A DNA stretch of 64,000 bases, taken from NCBI GenBank assembly GCA_022315425.1, contig JAIUPT010000033.1, positions 1,116,001 to 1,180,000 on the forward strand. The letters are read 5' to 3'. The notes under the pieces are model-generated. The model was not told the DNA's origin and made no database searches. It saw only the letters and a list, made by a program, of their open reading frames with translations. Shown one piece after another: positions 33,534-43,180 of the stretch (positions within the stretch are counted from its first letter, which is position 1; each line of letters opens with the position of its first letter). The DNA is from Pseudevernia furfuracea (taxonomy: Eukaryota > Ascomycota > Lecanoromycetes > Lecanorales > Parmeliaceae). The position numbers and the translations under genes were made by a program.

Positions 33534-34431
33534 CTAAGCCTCCGGTGACGCAGCCTCTTAATCGCCATCTCACGTCTATTTCTGTCATCTATCTTCACTA
33601 TAGCTATGGAGACCTTTAGACCACGGACACAATGTGCTTTAGTACATGTCATTGCAGCTGTCCATGAGGGTCGGATCAGCCATGGTGACTGGGGTCTCGA
33701 AGATCAGGACCCGGGAACTTCGCACTTTCCTTTCGACGAGCTTTCCAGTCTTGAGGTTGGTAACATCAATATGGTCGGATTGCGTTGAAATGAGCTTTCG
33801 CTCTTGGGGAGTTACCGCGACGAGTGTCCCGAGACGAGTGACCGCGATGATGCTTTCAGGGCCAACTAATCACTTCACGCTCGAGGTCCTTCAGCTGCTC
33901 GCGCCAAATTTGAGAGGACTCAACAAGCTGCAGAGGTGGCTGAACGCTGACCGGCTTGCGACGGCGTTCGCACTTACCTCGGGTTCGTCGACAGAGCGAC
34001 GGAGCTCGCTCTTGTAAATAATATAGAATAGACTCGCATAGGCTCGCATAGACTTGCATGGAATTAATATCTAAAACAGAAACCTTCCGCTATCATATGA
34101 TCATTTTTTGAACAGATCGTGTGTAATGTATTATCAAGGGATACTAACGACGTTGAGACCTTGCAGATAGGCGCGTAGGCACGAGAGTTGAGGCTGGCTC
34201 TCGCTCTCACTCTACTCTTAGGGCTAAGCGAGAAGGCGAAAGCTTAGCATCTGCAAGGTCCCCTTCGGCGTGGAATTTCGATTGGCCGTCCTTTCTCAAC
34301 AGTAGTATGGAACAGATCACGAAGCTGCTCTCAACTTCTTGTTCTTCCTTTTCCACCACGAGTTCAATCAGCAACCGCACAGAGCTTCAAAACGACCTAC
34401 AGGCCAGCTTCAAAGCTTTGAAAAGATCAAC
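33534..34431. other. Intergenic with gene remnant and hairpin element
   Basis: On the minus strand about 33639-33872 is open for roughly 78 codons with coding-like text (ESIIAVTRLGTLVAVTPQER, then VTNLKTGKLVERKV) but no recognisable family or clear start; it may be a remnant. A 104-bp inverted-repeat element lies at 34157-34260. The rest shows nothing I can name. Confidence 0.45.
34157..34260. repeat. 104-bp element with perfect 12-bp inverted ends
   Basis: gaccttgcagat at 34157-34168 is matched exactly by its reverse complement atctgcaaggtc at 34249-34260. Inside, ctaagc and gcttag form a second small inverted repeat. It could be a short MITE-like remnant or a hairpin-forming regulatory stretch. 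Confidence 0.7.
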
Positions 34432-35917
34432 ATGAGTCTCAAAGTACCTACCCGCCAGGCCAATGGCAATACAAGCACCACAGCCTCGACGAAAGCTGTC
34501 ATCCTTGTAAGCTCTGTGCGGCCCTGGAGAAGACATTGAGCTCACTCTGCCGACAGGTTGGCGGACCTTCTAGAGGAACCCGCTTCAGACCACTATCCCT
34601 TGATGTACCCAAGGTCGGTATTCCTGCAAGGGTTTCGAAGAGTCTGGGGTTGACTCTGTGCTCCAGCCTCTCTTCGACGTAGCAGGACACCCTATTATCT
34701 GGCACTGCCTACGAGCTGTCGCCAAAGTACCTGGTATTCGAGAGGTCATCCTAGTCGGCTACTATGATGAGAGTGTGTTCCGAGAATTCATTAAAGACTC
34801 CGCAAGGGAATTACCCCAAATACGCATACAATATCTCCGAGAATACCAAGCTTTAGGCACAGCTGGCGGCTTGTACCATTTCCGCGATGCCATCCTCAAA
34901 GGTGGCCCAGATCGCTTCTTCGTTCTCAACGCCGACGTTTGCTGCTCCTTTCCACTCGAGCAGATGCTTAAGCTCTTTGAGGAGAAGAAGGCAGAGGCTG
35001 TCATCCTGGGTACGAGGGTTAGCAACGATGCTGCTACGAACTTTGGGTGCATCGTTTCGGACGCACAGACGAAACAAGTCCTCCATTACGTCGAGAAGCC
35101 AGAGTCACACATCTCGAATTTGATCAATTGTGGCGTCTACCTTTTCTCTACGGAAACCATCTTCCCTTCCATCAGATCTGCAATCAAGCGTCGTGCAGAC
35201 CGACCCCGCCTCGTGTCCTATCCATCATCCGAGAACCTCGATTCTTCCTTCTTCGCCGAGAAGCTGGAAGATGGAGAGAAAAACGAAGTGCTCCGCCTAG
35301 AACAAGATATCCTATCCGACCTAGCAGACAGCAACCACTTCTACGTCCTCGAAACAAAGGATTTCTGGCGTCAGATCAAGACCGCTGGCTCAGCAGTACC
35401 AGCAAATGCTCTATACCTCCAGAAAGCCTTCCAGTCTCAGTCAGAAGAGCTCGCTGCTCCATCAGCCAATATCCTACCTCCAGTCTTCATCCACCCTACA
35501 GCAGATGTCGACCCCACCGCCAAGCTTGGCCCGAATGTGTCCATCGGTCCCCGTGCAGTCATCGGCGCTGGTGTCCGAGTCAAAGAGTCAATTGTTCTGG
35601 AAGACGTGGAGATCAAGCACGACGCTTGCGTGCTATACTCGATCATTGGGTGGAATAGCCGCGTGGGAGCTTGGGCTAGAGTTGAGGGCACGCCGACACC
35701 GGTTGGTAGCCATACGACAAGCATTGTCAAGAATGGTGTCAAAGTGCAGAGCATTACCATTCTCGGGAAGGATTGCGGTGTTGGTGACGAAGTGAGGGTG
35801 CAGAACTGCGTCTGCTTGCCTAATAAGGAGCTGAAGCGGGTACGTATCTCCTGTTTTCTTCGTTCAAATGTGAAGCTGACAGCGATGCAGGACGTTACGA
35901 ACGAAGTCATTATGTAG
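34432..35917 (+). CDS. GDP-mannose pyrophosphorylase alpha-like protein
   Basis: Exons 34432-34506, 34557-34613, 34667-35839 and 35891-35917 encode 443 aa. Across the first splice the nucleotide-binding motif reads AVILVGGPSRGTRFRPLSLD, followed by VPKPLFDVAGHPI. Further nucleotidyltransferase marks are FFVLNADVCCSFPLEQML and HYVEKPESHISNLINCGVYL. After residue 310 come left-handed beta-helix hexapeptide repeats (HPTADVDPTAKLGPNVSIGP). The GGPSRGTRFRPLS form matches the alpha/GMPPA group, a regulatory partner of the catalytic beta subunit (Psa1/GMPPB) in GDP-mannose supply for glycosylation. It could also be catalytic itself. The 27-nt last exon encodes DVTNEVIM, the usual family end. Confidence 0.88.
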
Positions 35918-36156
35918 TAGAGCTTTCAGTACTAATCGTCACGACGTAGGGGAATGACCTTTCGACGACATGTCACGATTTCTCAGCTGCTTGTTGCTAC
36001 CGAGCACCTTTCCAGGACGGAAAATGCTCAACTTTCGGAGATAGATGATACCATTGTAAAGACAAAATGCTGCTCTAGCATGTTCCCCACCTCACACTTC
36101 ACGTTTAGATCCATCGCATCTCAGAAAATACCCAACACCGCCGTCTCCGACCACCA

Positions 36157-37191
36157 TCAAAAGTTTCCTCTGACCTTGCCCTCCAGGTACTCGCCATAGA
36201 TCACTGCTCCCTCCCCTTCCATCCCCGGCACTCGAGCCTCCCAATCTGGCTCAAAGAAGAACGGCACGCTAACCCGGTAACCCCCTCCTTTATGTACGAC
36301 TCTATGCCTCGTCGCCTTCCACTTTCCCCCGCTCCATCGAGACATCATATCTCCTATATTCACCACTAGAGCTCCTTCTACTGGATCAACGTCCACCCAT
36401 CTGCCCTCTTCCCCGACGCTCTCGACCCAAGCCTGTAAAGCGCCTTTTGTCTCGTCGGCGAGCAGAAGAGTAACGCAACCGTAGTCAGAATGCGCACCAC
36501 AGGACACAGCACCCTCGTCTTTGCCCGTCGTCCCATCTTCAGGCAAAGGCGGATATCCAATAGCCCGCATAACCCACGCACTCTTCCTCGTATTCTCCAC
36601 AAACACCTCTTCCATACCATGGCCGAGCGCCAGACCCATGGCTTCCACAACCGCGGTCCCCAGGTCCGACATCTTTTCCACATACTCTTCGTACACCTCC
36701 CGGAACCCTTCGGGGTATGCAGGCCAGGCGTTGACCCCCTTGAGTAGCCCGTACGGCCCTCGTCTATCACCACCACCCTCGAGTCCACTCCCCCCGTCGC
36801 CGGCGCGCTCAAACGGTTCCCCCTCCCTCACGGGCCGGTACCAATCGATGGCCTCGTGCCAATCCCGCTTCCCCCCCGTCACGTTGTCCCCGATGACCTG
36901 ATACCCCCTGGCCCCGTCGCCGCTTCCGTTTCCGTCCCCGGCGCCCACGTCCCGCCGTTTGATCCGCTCCTTTTCCGCGGCCGGGGCGTGCAGGAAGAAG
37001 TCGCGGGCCAGGGCGAGGACGCGGTCCGTGAGGGCGCGGGGGAGGTTGTGGTTCGTGAGGTGGAAGAAGCCGGGGTCGGCGCAGGCGGCGGAGAGCCGGG
37101 CGGAGGTTTGGCGGCGGAGGGATGGGGTGGAGGGTTGCAGGAAGGGGCGGATGTCGATTGTGGGGAGAGGTAAGGGGGTGGGGGCGGGCAT
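36157..37191 (-). CDS. 2-oxoglutarate/Fe(II) oxygenase, isopenicillin-N-synthase-like
   Basis: A single exon encodes 344 aa. The N-terminal DIOX_N region reads LPTIDIRPFL and FFHLTNHNLP. The iron site has HSDYG (His and Asp of the triad), then the distal His in RHRVVH, and the 2OG-binding Arg-x-Ser in GYRVSVPFFFEPD. GYQVIGDNVTGGKRDWHEAI matches the fungal group of these enzymes. Such enzymes hydroxylate, desaturate or cyclise small molecules; this substrate is unknown. A Gly/Asp-rich loop (about 85-95) is an insert. The 5' third is very GC-rich. No biosynthetic backbone gene lies nearby, so I do not infer a metabolite cluster. Confidence 0.9.
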   Translation of the reverse strand: MPAPTPLPLPTIDIRPFLQPSTPSLRRQTSARLSAACADPGFFHLTNHNLPRALTDRVLALARDFFLHAPAAEKERIKRRDVGAGDGNGSGDGARGYQVIGDNVTGGKRDWHEAIDWYRPVREGEPFERAGDGGSGLEGGGDRRGPYGLLKGVNAWPAYPEGFREVYEEYVEKMSDLGTAVVEAMGLALGHGMEEVFVENTRKSAWVMRAIGYPPLPEDGTTGKDEGAVSCGAHSDYGCVTLLLADETKGALQAWVESVGEEGRWVDVDPVEGALVVNIGDMMSRWSGGKWKATRHRVVHKGGGYRVSVPFFFEPDWEARVPGMEGEGAVIYGEYLEGKVRGNF

Positions 37192-37398
37192 GGCTGGGAC
37201 CGAGGAATAGGGTGGGTGGGTCCGAGGTTCGGATCAACTTTTGTGGGGTGGGGGGGGGGTGTTTACAAATTCTTGGATTGATAGGTGAGATGGGTGGATG
37301 CTTGTGTTGGTGGTTCTGAAAACGTTCTGTCTGGATATCTAAATGGCGTTGGGTCGCTGGACAATGCTCGCTCAAAGACTACGTCGAAATCTCGCCAA

Positions 37399-38237
37399 TC
37401 ACGCATACATGTCGTCCCACTCCCCATCTTCTTCCTCGTCCTTAGGTGGTGCGGGAGGTTCCTTCTCCTTTACGAGATCTTTCCTATCCAGAGGACATGT
37501 AGCGTGCAGCTTCAGCCAGGGTCCTATGCATTCCAGGTCGAACATGTGGTTCTTGTTACATGGTAGACGGACGACTAGAGGGTACTCATCTGCGGTCTGG
37601 TTTTAGCGAAGAAGTCTATCTGTGAATAAATGCGCGTATTGGCTGGCATACCCTCTAAGAAAGGATTGCCGCAGATCGGACAGTCCATTGACGGTTTCAG
37701 GAGCTTATTAGGTACACGCTCGAGCTCTGGAGACGTAGCCAGGGTCAGCCATGGGACCGTAGAACGCTGCGTTTACCTATGAGGAAGTCCCAGAGTCCTT
37801 CTTCAAATTCGACCAGTAGCGGCGCAATAGCCCAACCTTCCCAGGAGTAGACTTTTCACTTACCATCCAGAAACCCTTGACTAACCCCCTTGACTTCCTT
37901 CGGGGGCGCCTGCGAGTTCGCGACCAAAAGCTCTATCATGCCATCCAACGGCCCTTCCCCGCTTTGATACGGTCTCATTCTCTCGAATGCCTCGGCCAGC
38001 GTTCTGTAGGCGGCAGAGACATCACCAGGTACTGGCAATGCGTTGCCGTTCGATACATCACTGGTATCGACGTGTTCAAGGGTGGAGAAGAAGGTTGAAA
38101 GATCAGGGCGTCGAGTAGGATGAGAAGGCTCAGTAGTGGAGGATGTGGGGACGTTGTGCTCGACTGGTGTGAGCGAGGTTAGTGGGAGTTTCGGATGCGG
38201 AGGGCAATAGGAGTGGAGTACCTTCGTAAGAGGCCAT
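37399..38237 (-). CDS. Small RING finger protein
   Basis: Exons 38222-38237, 37864-38163, 37652-37726 and 37399-37589 encode 193 aa. The first exon is only 16 nt (MASYE plus one base). The C-terminal RING reads CPICGNPF, then PLVVRLPCNKNHMFDLECI, and TCPLDRKDL, a C3H-type cross-brace typical of E3 ubiquitin ligases. ELERVPNKLLKPSMDCPICG across the 37726 splice is the conserved lead-in. The acidic end is EEEDGEWDDMYA. The role beyond a likely ubiquitin ligase is unknown. The 137-nt intron (37727-37863) could instead be two short introns, but the simple model keeps the frame. Confidence 0.85.
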
Positions 38238-38393
38238 GTTGATTGTAAAAGATCTTCACTGGAATGTCTGAAGTGGTATGAAGAGGGGTGGCAGTATCAG
38301 AAGACTGAAGAGAGGGTAAGGTAGCTTGTTGATTTGCTCATTTGTTGCAGGCATCACGGATGATATGGAATTGCGCGTTCATCAGATGGATCT

Positions 38394-38416
38394 GATAAGA
38401 TAAGATAAGATAAGAT
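38394..38416. promoter_or_regulatory. Tandem GATAA sites
   Basis: Four contiguous GATAA copies plus a trailing GAT lie in the 776-bp region between the divergent starts of the RING gene (38237) and the 71-aa gene (39014). HGATAR is the binding site of fungal GATA factors of the AreA/SreA type. Clustering favours a real regulatory site, though it is also a simple repeat. Confidence 0.55.
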
Positions 38417-39013
38417 CAAGGCTACCATCTCAAGCTCTATCTTAGCGTTATCTATCTTTAGATTGGCCTTGTGACTACGGATATCCGTACCTAAATATAC
38501 ATAGTAGCTCAATGTCGATCTTGAGAAGCTGCTCCCACTCTGTACCCACGAGAAAGTCGAGCAGCTGTTGTCCATCATTTTCATCATTTTTGATCGACAT
38601 GGTGCTTGAGTTGAAAATCCCGCAGTAATGATACCGGACCTCGATTGAGGCAGTGTATAGTATCGGAAGAAGATGCCGACCTTGTCAGCAACTCTTCTAT
38701 TCGGTGTAAGTAGTTCGTTCCACCTGATATTCTGGAATGCATTTCCCTCGCTAGCAACCGCGTGATATTGCAAAGCCACCATTTTTGCTACCTCTGTAGC
38801 TCTTCCAAAGTCTATATAATCATCGGCCTTCCCTTATCTCAATGTCAACCTCTTTCCATAGCATATTTCCTCTAAGCCTTACAAGCCTCCCTGATCTCGT
38901 CCATCCGAAAGAACCAAGCCAAGCGCCGCCCTTGCCCACGCCCGAATACCAGACACACACATCGGCAACCGCACCAGCGACCCAACCCCGTCCGCAAATC
39001 AACATCAAGTAGC

Positions 39014-39288
39014 ATGTCTTCTGGCTGGATAGGCCCTGGCGCCCGCACCGCGCCTCAGAACCAGGAAGACAATGTCAACTACGAAGCTGTCAAGGTCCAG
39101 GTAGAAAAAGACGAGAAGGAGAGGAGAGAGGCGGAAAATGCTAGACGTGCGAGTGAGGGTCTGCCGCCCTGTAAGTATCTGATTTGTGCTGATGTCAGAG
39201 CGTGTTGAAAGCTGACAAGGTTGGTGCAGTGAAAGATAGCGCCTGGTCGAAGATCAGAAAGTCTCTCCAAAAGGCCTTGATGATGTAA
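39014..39288 (+). CDS. 71-aa conserved-looking hypothetical protein
   Basis: Exons 39014-39170 and 39230-39288 encode 71 aa. The sequence starts MSSGWIGPGARTAPQNQEDN and continues with a charged helix (VEKDEKERREAENARRASEG), then SAWSKIRKSLQKAL across a GTAAGT-AG intron. The long charged helix and short amphipathic C-terminal helix are visible. The conserved splice and clean frame support a real gene. I know no function. Confidence 0.65.
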
Positions 39289-39702
39289 TGAGTCGGTGTC
39301 TGGAGACTGGCTTTGCAAAGACACGAGATGGCTACTCACTGGGGAGGTAATTGACAGCGGCCTTGACTGGTTGTCTGGTGTCCAGACTTGGCGTTTCCTG
39401 AGAGGACGGGAATACCAGTGGCTCTTGACCACCAAAGGTTTGGGAAACTCATGTTGTCCAACGCATTTTTGCTATCTATCTGCATAATTCATACCACTCG
39501 CTATCTCGAGGCCTGCTACCGTTCAACAAACTGCATGCCCCTCTGTCGTAAAACCTTGTTTCCGGAACAGCATGCATCTCCCCCTATCGTACAAGACTGA
39601 AGCCTATTACAGTACGCATTCCCTGCTGTAAGATTCCTGACTCAACAAGAAGATCAATGCTCGCTTGCTGTCGTCACATCATCTTAGCTTCAACAGGCAT
39701 TC
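39289..39702. other. Intergenic between converging genes
   Basis: About 410 bp between two converging stops. Nothing recognised. Confidence 0.5.
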
Positions 39703-42662
39703 CTACTCAGTGTATGTTGGGGTCGTGTTCCCCTTCTGACCCTTCGGCTCCGGCTTCTTGACATGTGCCACGCCCTTCTTGATGTTCCTCCCAGACCCGA
39801 GCCCTCTTGCTCCAGCATTCGTACCCCGGTGCTTGTCAGTCGTCTTGTTGCTGTCCAGCTTGTTCCAAGACGTGATTTCAATGTCACTAACATCGTTATC
39901 GACCTGTTCGAAGTGCTTCTCCTTGCCCTTTCTCTCCCTCGCACCAACGACATCGACATCACCCGACCCCTTCTGCTCCTTGCCGTTTTGACGGTCACCT
40001 TTCTCCTCGCCTCTTTGATGCTTTTCGGCTCCTTTTCCGGTATGCAGCCCGGAGATTGACCCAGGTGTCTCTGTACGACCCTTTTCAGCACTCCTATCCT
40101 TCCCAACTTCCGAAGCATTGTTTTCCGGAGCCGATACCTCACTACGACGAGGCTCGTCGTCCTCAAGGACCTCGACATCAGGGCTACCCATCGCGACATC
40201 GACATCATTTAGCTCTCCGGAAATGGCAATCGGAGCACTCGGCGCATTGGTGCTAGCCTCCGCGACCTCTCCTTCCTCAGTCCCGCCGCTAGGTACGAGG
40301 TCCTGAACACTAGTAGTCGAATGCGGATCCAGTGCCGGGACGGGAGAGCGAGGGCGATCAGGCTGAATAGCAGGTAGAATGGCGGCAGTACTACTTGAGC
40401 GTGAGGACAGCGCAGCACGACCAGAGTTCCATTGATTGATGTAGATGGCTGCATGATCTGACACAGGGAGCCTCGGACCGGGGTACGACTGAGCACGGCG
40501 AAAGTTAGGCCCGTGAGACTGTGCGGCGGAAGAGCTAGCGAGCGCGGGTTCTGAATCAGTCTGCATTGCAGCATGACGGTAGCTTGAGTGACCTGGCCGG
40601 CCGGCTGGAAGATCAGAGACAGTGTTACGAGTACTTGCTGATGAATGCAACTCGGCAAGACGAGCCCGATGCTTGTCAACACGAGCCTTTGCTGAATCAG
40701 CATCTGCACCTCTCGGACTCGGAGTCAAGGCAGAACCGCGTGGGCTGATAGATTGCATTCCGGCAGCGCCAGATTTATCGACAAGAGCCTTCGAAGACGG
40801 GCGGGATTTGGAACTGGCAGAGCCCGCTTTGTTGAGCTGATCAGCTGCGCTGAGCAATTGTGAGACGCCGTGCGTATCTTGACCAGAACGGAAGCGGAGT
40901 CCCGGAACCTGCTCCACTCCAGCATAGAAGAGGAGAACATCGGCTGCTTGGAGGATTTCTGGAGAAGGCTGCCACTAATGTTAGTGTTTCTTGTTGCATT
41001 GATAGGGACTGGCCCACATACCTCTCGAACTTGAACACCCCCCGAAGTTCCATCTCGACGTTGTTGAGTGGCTAGTCGATGCTGGGCCTGACGAGAAGCT
41101 AAAAGGGCCGCGTGCTGCTGTGAGAGGAAAGCTTGACTTGGAAAAGGAGATGAATGAGTAGCACGCCCGTGTGAGACCGAGGCTTGGGCTGGGCCGGGAG
41201 TTGGACGATTTGCCTGCTGCCGTGAGAGGTAGGCCTCTTCTTGATGGCGAGCCGCCGCGATCCGCTCTGCATAATTTGCGGCAGCCGACGACCGCTGGTT
41301 TGGGTTGAACGCTTGCTGATTGTGAGCCGCTACTTGGTCCCTATTTGCTGCCGCCCGAGCACTTTGGTATGAGCTCAACTCCTGTCGATTGCGGATCTCC
41401 ATCAGCTTCGCATTCGTATAAGCCTGAGCCTGCTGTTTTAAGCGAAAGTCCTGCTGATTGCGAGCCGCCATCTGTGCCATGTTTGCTGGAGTCTGCGCAT
41501 GTTGGTAAGACATGGCAGTTTGAGCCGGACGAGCAGCCGGATGGGCTGCGTGCTGGGGTAAGACAGAGGCTTGGCTTGGCTGGGGAGTTTGATGACCAAT
41601 GTGTTGACGGTCGGCGAAAGCAAGTTCATTACGAGCCGCCTGCTGGTCCAAGTCTGCTCCAGGCCGTGGGCGGTAGATGTCGGATTGGGTCTGGCGAGGA
41701 GCCAATTGAATGGCCTGCTGGTGTGCATTCAAGTGCTGGGCGGAACGAGGAGCTTGAGGATTCGTAGATTCGTTATTCGCGAAGGCTTGTTGATTATAAA
41801 TCGCCTGCAGATCCACGTTTGCCCCAGGTCGTGGGCGGTACTCGACAGGCTGGGTGTTAAGATAAGCAGAACGATTTGCCTGTGCCTGGGGGTGTCGAAT
41901 GGATGACTGGGAAGGACGACGACCTTGAGTGTCTGTCTCCTGGTCGCCGACGAAAGCATTTTGACTGGACATTGTTTGTCTGCCTAGGTTGTCATGAACT
42001 GGCATGACACTCTGGCTCTCGGAGTCGCTTTCCTCCCTATGGGTGTGAGATTTTCTCTGAGTGACTCGATTTCCGCTCTCCATTGCGCTTGTATTGGCAG
42101 CTGGTATAGCAGGCCTCAACACCGGCAGTCTTCTGGCTGGTATATTGGGCCGCACCCTGGGTAAGTCATGCTCATGGTCTTCGCGGTGGTTAGAGTTCAT
42201 AATGGCGTTTTGCTTGTTTGCATCGTTCACCGGTGTTTTTGTCATTGTACGAGCAGGATTCAATACCGGGACATCATCATCTTCATCGTCGCTAATGACA
42301 TGCACTCTTCTTCTAGTACTTGTCCTGCGCTTACTCTCATTAGCTTTTCCACCAGCTAGTTTATCATCCTCGACCGCACGGTTAGCATGCAATTCTGGCT
42401 CATCACCAAATCCGCCACCAAAACCATGGGTCCTATCTCCGGACTTCTTGTTCCAACACAATGAACATACATGCTGTCCGCATTCTATGCAACGGTACAA
42501 GGTCAGCTTATTGTGCTTGTCACAAGAGTCGCATTTGGCGGTGTGGACGTGGACTTCCACAAAGTCTGTGTGGAGCCGAGGAGACATGGTTGATGAATTC
42601 ATTGTTAGATTTGAGACAGGTCTTGAATGTTTGAGTCTTGCTGTCTGTTTTGTTTTTGCCAT
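39703..42662 (-). CDS. Repetitive zinc-binding protein with histone-H3-like N-terminus
   Basis: Exons 41022-42662 and 39703-40974 (intron 47 nt) encode 970 aa. The first ATG (42662, good Kozak context gtcATGG) gives MAKTKQTARLKHSRP, which copies the histone H3 tail (ARTKQTARK) at seven of the first eight residues after Met. Residues about 40-85 hold a cross-brace-like zinc site, CDSC, CIEC and CSLCW. Next come a basic stretch and VHVISDDEDDD, a SUMO-interaction-like motif. The middle is Gln/Ala-rich with degenerate repeats around NQQAF. After the splice (VQVRE to WQPSPEILQAADVLLFYAG) the rest is Ser-rich and then highly charged. I recognise no family for the whole. A nuclear or chromatin role is inferred from the N-terminus and basic regions. 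Confidence 0.75.
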
Positions 42663-43180
42663 GACAGAAGGGTGAGATTGTACCACCTCAAGAGAGATGC
42701 GGGTGAGGGTGAAGGATTGAACGATTATTGTCTGAACGAAAGGTTAAGAAGCAAAAGCTTTGAACTTGTTGTCAATGGATGGAATTGTCGTTACAAGTGT
42801 CAATGTATAAAGTGTTGAGAAGTTTTGGTAGTCAAAGGGGGTGATTGACCGGTGTTTAAGTAATGGAGATGGGCGGAGGGTAAGTGACAATTTGAGAAGG
42901 AGAAGCTCAACACTTCACTGCAACTTACTGGAGTGAATAAAAAAACTCCTTTCGCAGGGAATTTGCCAATACTAACATGCCACCCAAACTAAAAAGAAAA
43001 CTGTGAATGATCTCTGCATGGTCTTCATCTTTTACATGTTGGCTGTTCACTCAAGCGTGGTATCTCAACTATGAAGCTTTTGAGGTAGTACAACCCGCAA
43101 GACTGCTTACCCCTGATTGGCTGAGGACCCCTCATATGGTCACACTATTCGAATTAAGTGCCCAATTCAACTATCCCTGT
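42663..43180. other. Intergenic, no gene recognised
   Basis: About 520 bp holding the promoter of the H3-like-tail gene and the LysRS 3' UTR. An 87-codon plus-strand frame (43007-43270) overlaps the LysRS end and has no support. Confidence 0.5.

Noticed and set aside
24036..37191. Secondary-metabolite cluster around AOX, the oxidoreductase and the 2OG oxygenase
   Set aside because: No backbone enzyme, transporter or pathway regulator nearby, and interleaved genes are housekeeping.
36809..37375. 188-codon minus frame overlapping the oxygenase start
   Set aside because: Pro/Arg-rich shadow of a GC-rich coding region in another frame.
37727..37863. 137-nt RING-gene intron as a third introner-like copy
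   Set aside because: It shares none of the common blocks (tgtcttggg, aaagctcaa, tctaataggca) of the other two.
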